Shown: positions 62,767 to 64,000 of the stretch, in pieces
Layout: the number at the start of each line of letters is the position of its first letter
Numbering within the stretch: position 1 is the first letter of the stretch
Assembly (NCBI RefSeq): GCF_022374895.2
Contig: NZ_CP092423.2
Coordinates: forward strand, 2,046,001 to 2,110,000
DNA from: Mycobacterium lentiflavum
GTDB taxonomy: Bacteria > Actinomycetota > Actinomycetes > Mycobacteriales > Mycobacteriaceae
Length of the DNA: 64,000 nucleotides
Reading direction: 5' to 3'
Translations under genes and position numbers: made by a program
The notes under the pieces: generated by a model
The model's database searches: none
Told to the model about the DNA's origin: nothing
What the model saw: the letters and a program-made list of their open reading frames with translations, nothing else

Positions 62767-63474
62767 TCAGCAGCAGCGCTCGCCGCGCCAGGCGGTGCGG
62801 CCCTCCCGGATCGCCACGGCGGCAATCACCAATGCCACCACGGGATCTGCCCACGCCCAGTCGAACAGGTAGTTCAGCAGCAGCCCTACCAGCAGCACGC
62901 CGGAAAGGTAGGTGCACAGCAGGGTCTGGTTCGAATCCGCGACCGCGCTGGCCGAACCCAGCTCGCGCCCGGCACGGCGCTGCGCGTAGGACAGCAGCGG
63001 CATGACCACCAGCGACACGGCCGCCAAAACGATTCCGGCAGTGGATGATCCAGCGGTCTGGCCGCCGGCCAGGGCACGGATGGATTCGACCGTCACGTAA
63101 ATCGCCAAGGCGAAGAATGACAGCGCAATGACCCGCAATGCCGCGCGTTCGCGGGCCTCGGGGTCATGTCCGGAGAACTGCCAGTAGACGGCGGCGGCCG
63201 AGGAGACTTCGATCACGGAGTCCAGCCCGAACCCGATCAGCGCGGCCGACGAGGCCACCGCCCCGGCCGAGAGCGCGACGATCGCCTCGATGATGTTGTA
63301 GGTGATCGTCGCCGTGACCAGCAGGCGCACCCGTCGCGATAGCACGGCACGCCGTTGCGGCTCAACAAGGCTCGTGGTCTCGGTGCTGCAGCATCCGTCA
63401 TTGCAGCAATCGGCCTGCGGTGCCGAGAGCGGCAGCATGGGGCCAACCTGGCCTGGGGCATCGCTATCGGTCAT
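62767..63474 (-). CDS. CDF-family cation efflux protein
   Basis: 235 residues, five to six membrane helices. The N-terminal cytosolic Cys cluster (Cys23, 24, 28, 29) and the C-terminal CC point to soft-metal binding. LIGFGLDSVIEVSSAAAVYWQ (about 79-99) has the Asp of a CDF metal site, with a second in the ADSNQTLLCTYLSG segment. ATGA overlap with cmtR upstream. Export of cadmium, zinc or lead is inferred from the sensor it is paired with. It lacks the usual long cytosolic C-terminal domain. Confidence 0.86.
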   Translation of the reverse strand: MTDSDAPGQVGPMLPLSAPQADCCNDGCCSTETTSLVEPQRRAVLSRRVRLLVTATITYNIIEAIVALSAGAVASSAALIGFGLDSVIEVSSAAAVYWQFSGHDPEARERAALRVIALSFFALAIYVTVESIRALAGGQTAGSSTAGIVLAAVSLVVMPLLSYAQRRAGRELGSASAVADSNQTLLCTYLSGVLLVGLLLNYLFDWAWADPVVALVIAAVAIREGRTAWRGERCC

Positions 63475-63818
63475 CGCGCCGCACCCGTCTTGCCGGCGGC
63501 GGACTCGTTTAGGCACGGCTGGTCGGTGTCTACGGCGAGCACCACCTGAACCAGCTCGCTCAGCGCTCGGGCCAGGTGCGCGTCGGCCAATGCGTAGCGG
63601 ACCTGCCGTCCCTCGTAGCTGGCCACCACCAAGCCGCAACCACGCAGGCACGACAGGTGATTGGACACGTTCGACCGGGTCAGGCCAAGCTTGGATGCCA
63701 ATTCGCCGGGGTAGCGCACGCCGTCGAGCAGCGCCACCAGAATTCGGCATCGCGTCGGATCCGCCAGCGCCCGCCCCAACCGGGCCAGCGCCGATTCTCG
63801 CGTCTCACACGTCAGCAT
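63471..63818 (-). CDS. cmtR: ArsR/SmtB-family cadmium/lead sensor CmtR
   Basis: 115 residues, very close to M. tuberculosis CmtR (Rv1994c) as I remember it: MLTCETRESALARLGRALAD start and NHLSCLRGCGLVV. The known Cd/Pb ligands Cys57, Cys61 and Cys102 are all present. Winged-helix repressor released from DNA by Cd(II) or Pb(II). In M. tuberculosis it sits with a P-type ATPase (ctpG); here it is coupled (ATGA) to a CDF exporter. ATG 63818, with a 22-bp palindrome just upstream. Confidence 0.93.
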   Translation of the reverse strand: MLTCETRESALARLGRALADPTRCRILVALLDGVRYPGELASKLGLTRSNVSNHLSCLRGCGLVVASYEGRQVRYALADAHLARALSELVQVVLAVDTDQPCLNESAAGKTGAAR

Positions 63819-63826
63819 TGGCAGAA

Positions 63827-63848
63827 CAATACAGCCGTGGCTGTATTG
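63827..63848. promoter_or_regulatory. Perfect palindrome, probable CmtR operator
   Basis: CAATACAGCC-GT-GGCTGTATTG: 10-bp arms with a 2-bp centre, 9 bp upstream of the cmtR start codon. Position and symmetry fit an ArsR-type operator covering the promoter of the cmtR-CDF operon. Assignment to CmtR is inferred. Confidence 0.75.
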
Positions 63849-63851
63849 ACG

Positions 63852-64000
63852 CTAGCGCCCCGCGCGGGCGGCCTCTTCCAGGAGATCGGCCGCGCGGCCG
63901 ACGCTTTCGGCCGGCGTGGCCATCAGGGCGGCAATCGCACGGGCGCGGGTGGCGTACTCCGGAGCCAGGATGCAGCGCAGTGCCGCGATCAACGAATCCA
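63852..64000 (-). CDS. C-terminal end of a glycosyltransferase-like protein (partial)
   Basis: The last 48 codons of a minus-strand gene entering from beyond the window end; stop TAG at 63852-63854. The visible part (DSLIAALRCILAPEYATRAR, then IAALMATPAESVGRAADLLE) resembles the C-terminal helix of UDP-glycosyltransferase-type (GT1/MGT) proteins, in which a final AADLLEE-like helix closes the fold. Only this short end is available, so the family call is tentative. It stops 3 bp from the CmtR palindrome. Confidence 0.4.
   Translation of the reverse strand, partial: DSLIAALRCILAPEYATRARAIAALMATPAESVGRAADLLEEAARAGR

Overview
The window is a GC-rich (mid-60s %) chromosomal segment of a slow-growing, non-tuberculous Mycobacterium. 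From memory of the M. tuberculosis map, the gene order follows the Rv2731-to-Rv2668 block (DUF349, miaA, dapF, hflX, fadE20, lexA, nrdR, sthA, ideR, sigB, sigA, ppgK, suhB, cei, dut, ceoBC, dxs, rnd, echA15, hemE, hemY, hemQ, msrB, aftC, ribD-like, zapE), but inverted relative to the standard H37Rv orientation. GTG and TTG starts, ATGA/GTGA/TTGA overlaps and many mycobacterium-specific DUF families (4192, 3099, 3039, 4193, 3093, 3710, 3159, 3000, 732) support this. I see no rRNA, tRNA, CRISPR array or intact insertion sequence.

Layout. 1-8 kb: the start of a DUF349 gene, a truncated DMT transporter relic beside its intact paralogue, then tRNA modification (miaA), lysine/peptidoglycan precursor (dapF), ribosome rescue GTPase (hflX) and fadE20. 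8-13 kb: a large LGFP-repeat surface protein, then the divergent DNA-damage pair lexA / LysM protein, nrdR and a nitrobindin. 13-30 kb: hydrolases, PAC2 protein, a lipoprotein serine protease, sthA, and the regulator block ideR-sigB-sigA with ppgK, suhB and cei. 30-42 kb: dut, potassium-uptake regulators ceoB/ceoC, an APC permease, an RNA methyltransferase, a cation/proton antiporter and dxs. 45-52 kb: rnd, DUF3000, echA15 and the haem operon hemE-hemY-hemQ-methyltransferase. 52-60 kb: amidohydrolase, msrB, aftC, a lipoprotein protease, RibD-like reductase, zapE and a GNAT. 60-64 kb: accessory exported proteins and a metal-resistance operon with a CmtR-type sensor and a CDF exporter.

The most unusual segment is 42.2-44.9 kb, between dxs and rnd. 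It holds four genes resembling ESX-1-associated EspL, EspD, EspC and EspA/EspE. These normally sit in the esx-1 locus or the distant espACD operon. Here they form a compact satellite cluster with no secretion-machine genes nearby and an AT-rich leader. To my knowledge M. tuberculosis has nothing between dxs1 and rnd, so I read this as lineage-specific acquisition or duplication.

Regulatory signals visible directly: a PafBC/RecA-NDp-type promoter plus two direct-repeat SOS-like boxes ahead of the LysM gene, an SOS box ahead of lexA, an ECF (SigE/SigH-type) promoter ahead of sigB and a perfect hairpin after it, a perfect CRP half-site palindrome between cei and the DUF4193 gene, a hairpin in the sigA leader, and a perfect 22-bp palindrome ahead of cmtR. 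Function calls rest on motif reading and remembered family sequences; no database search was run.
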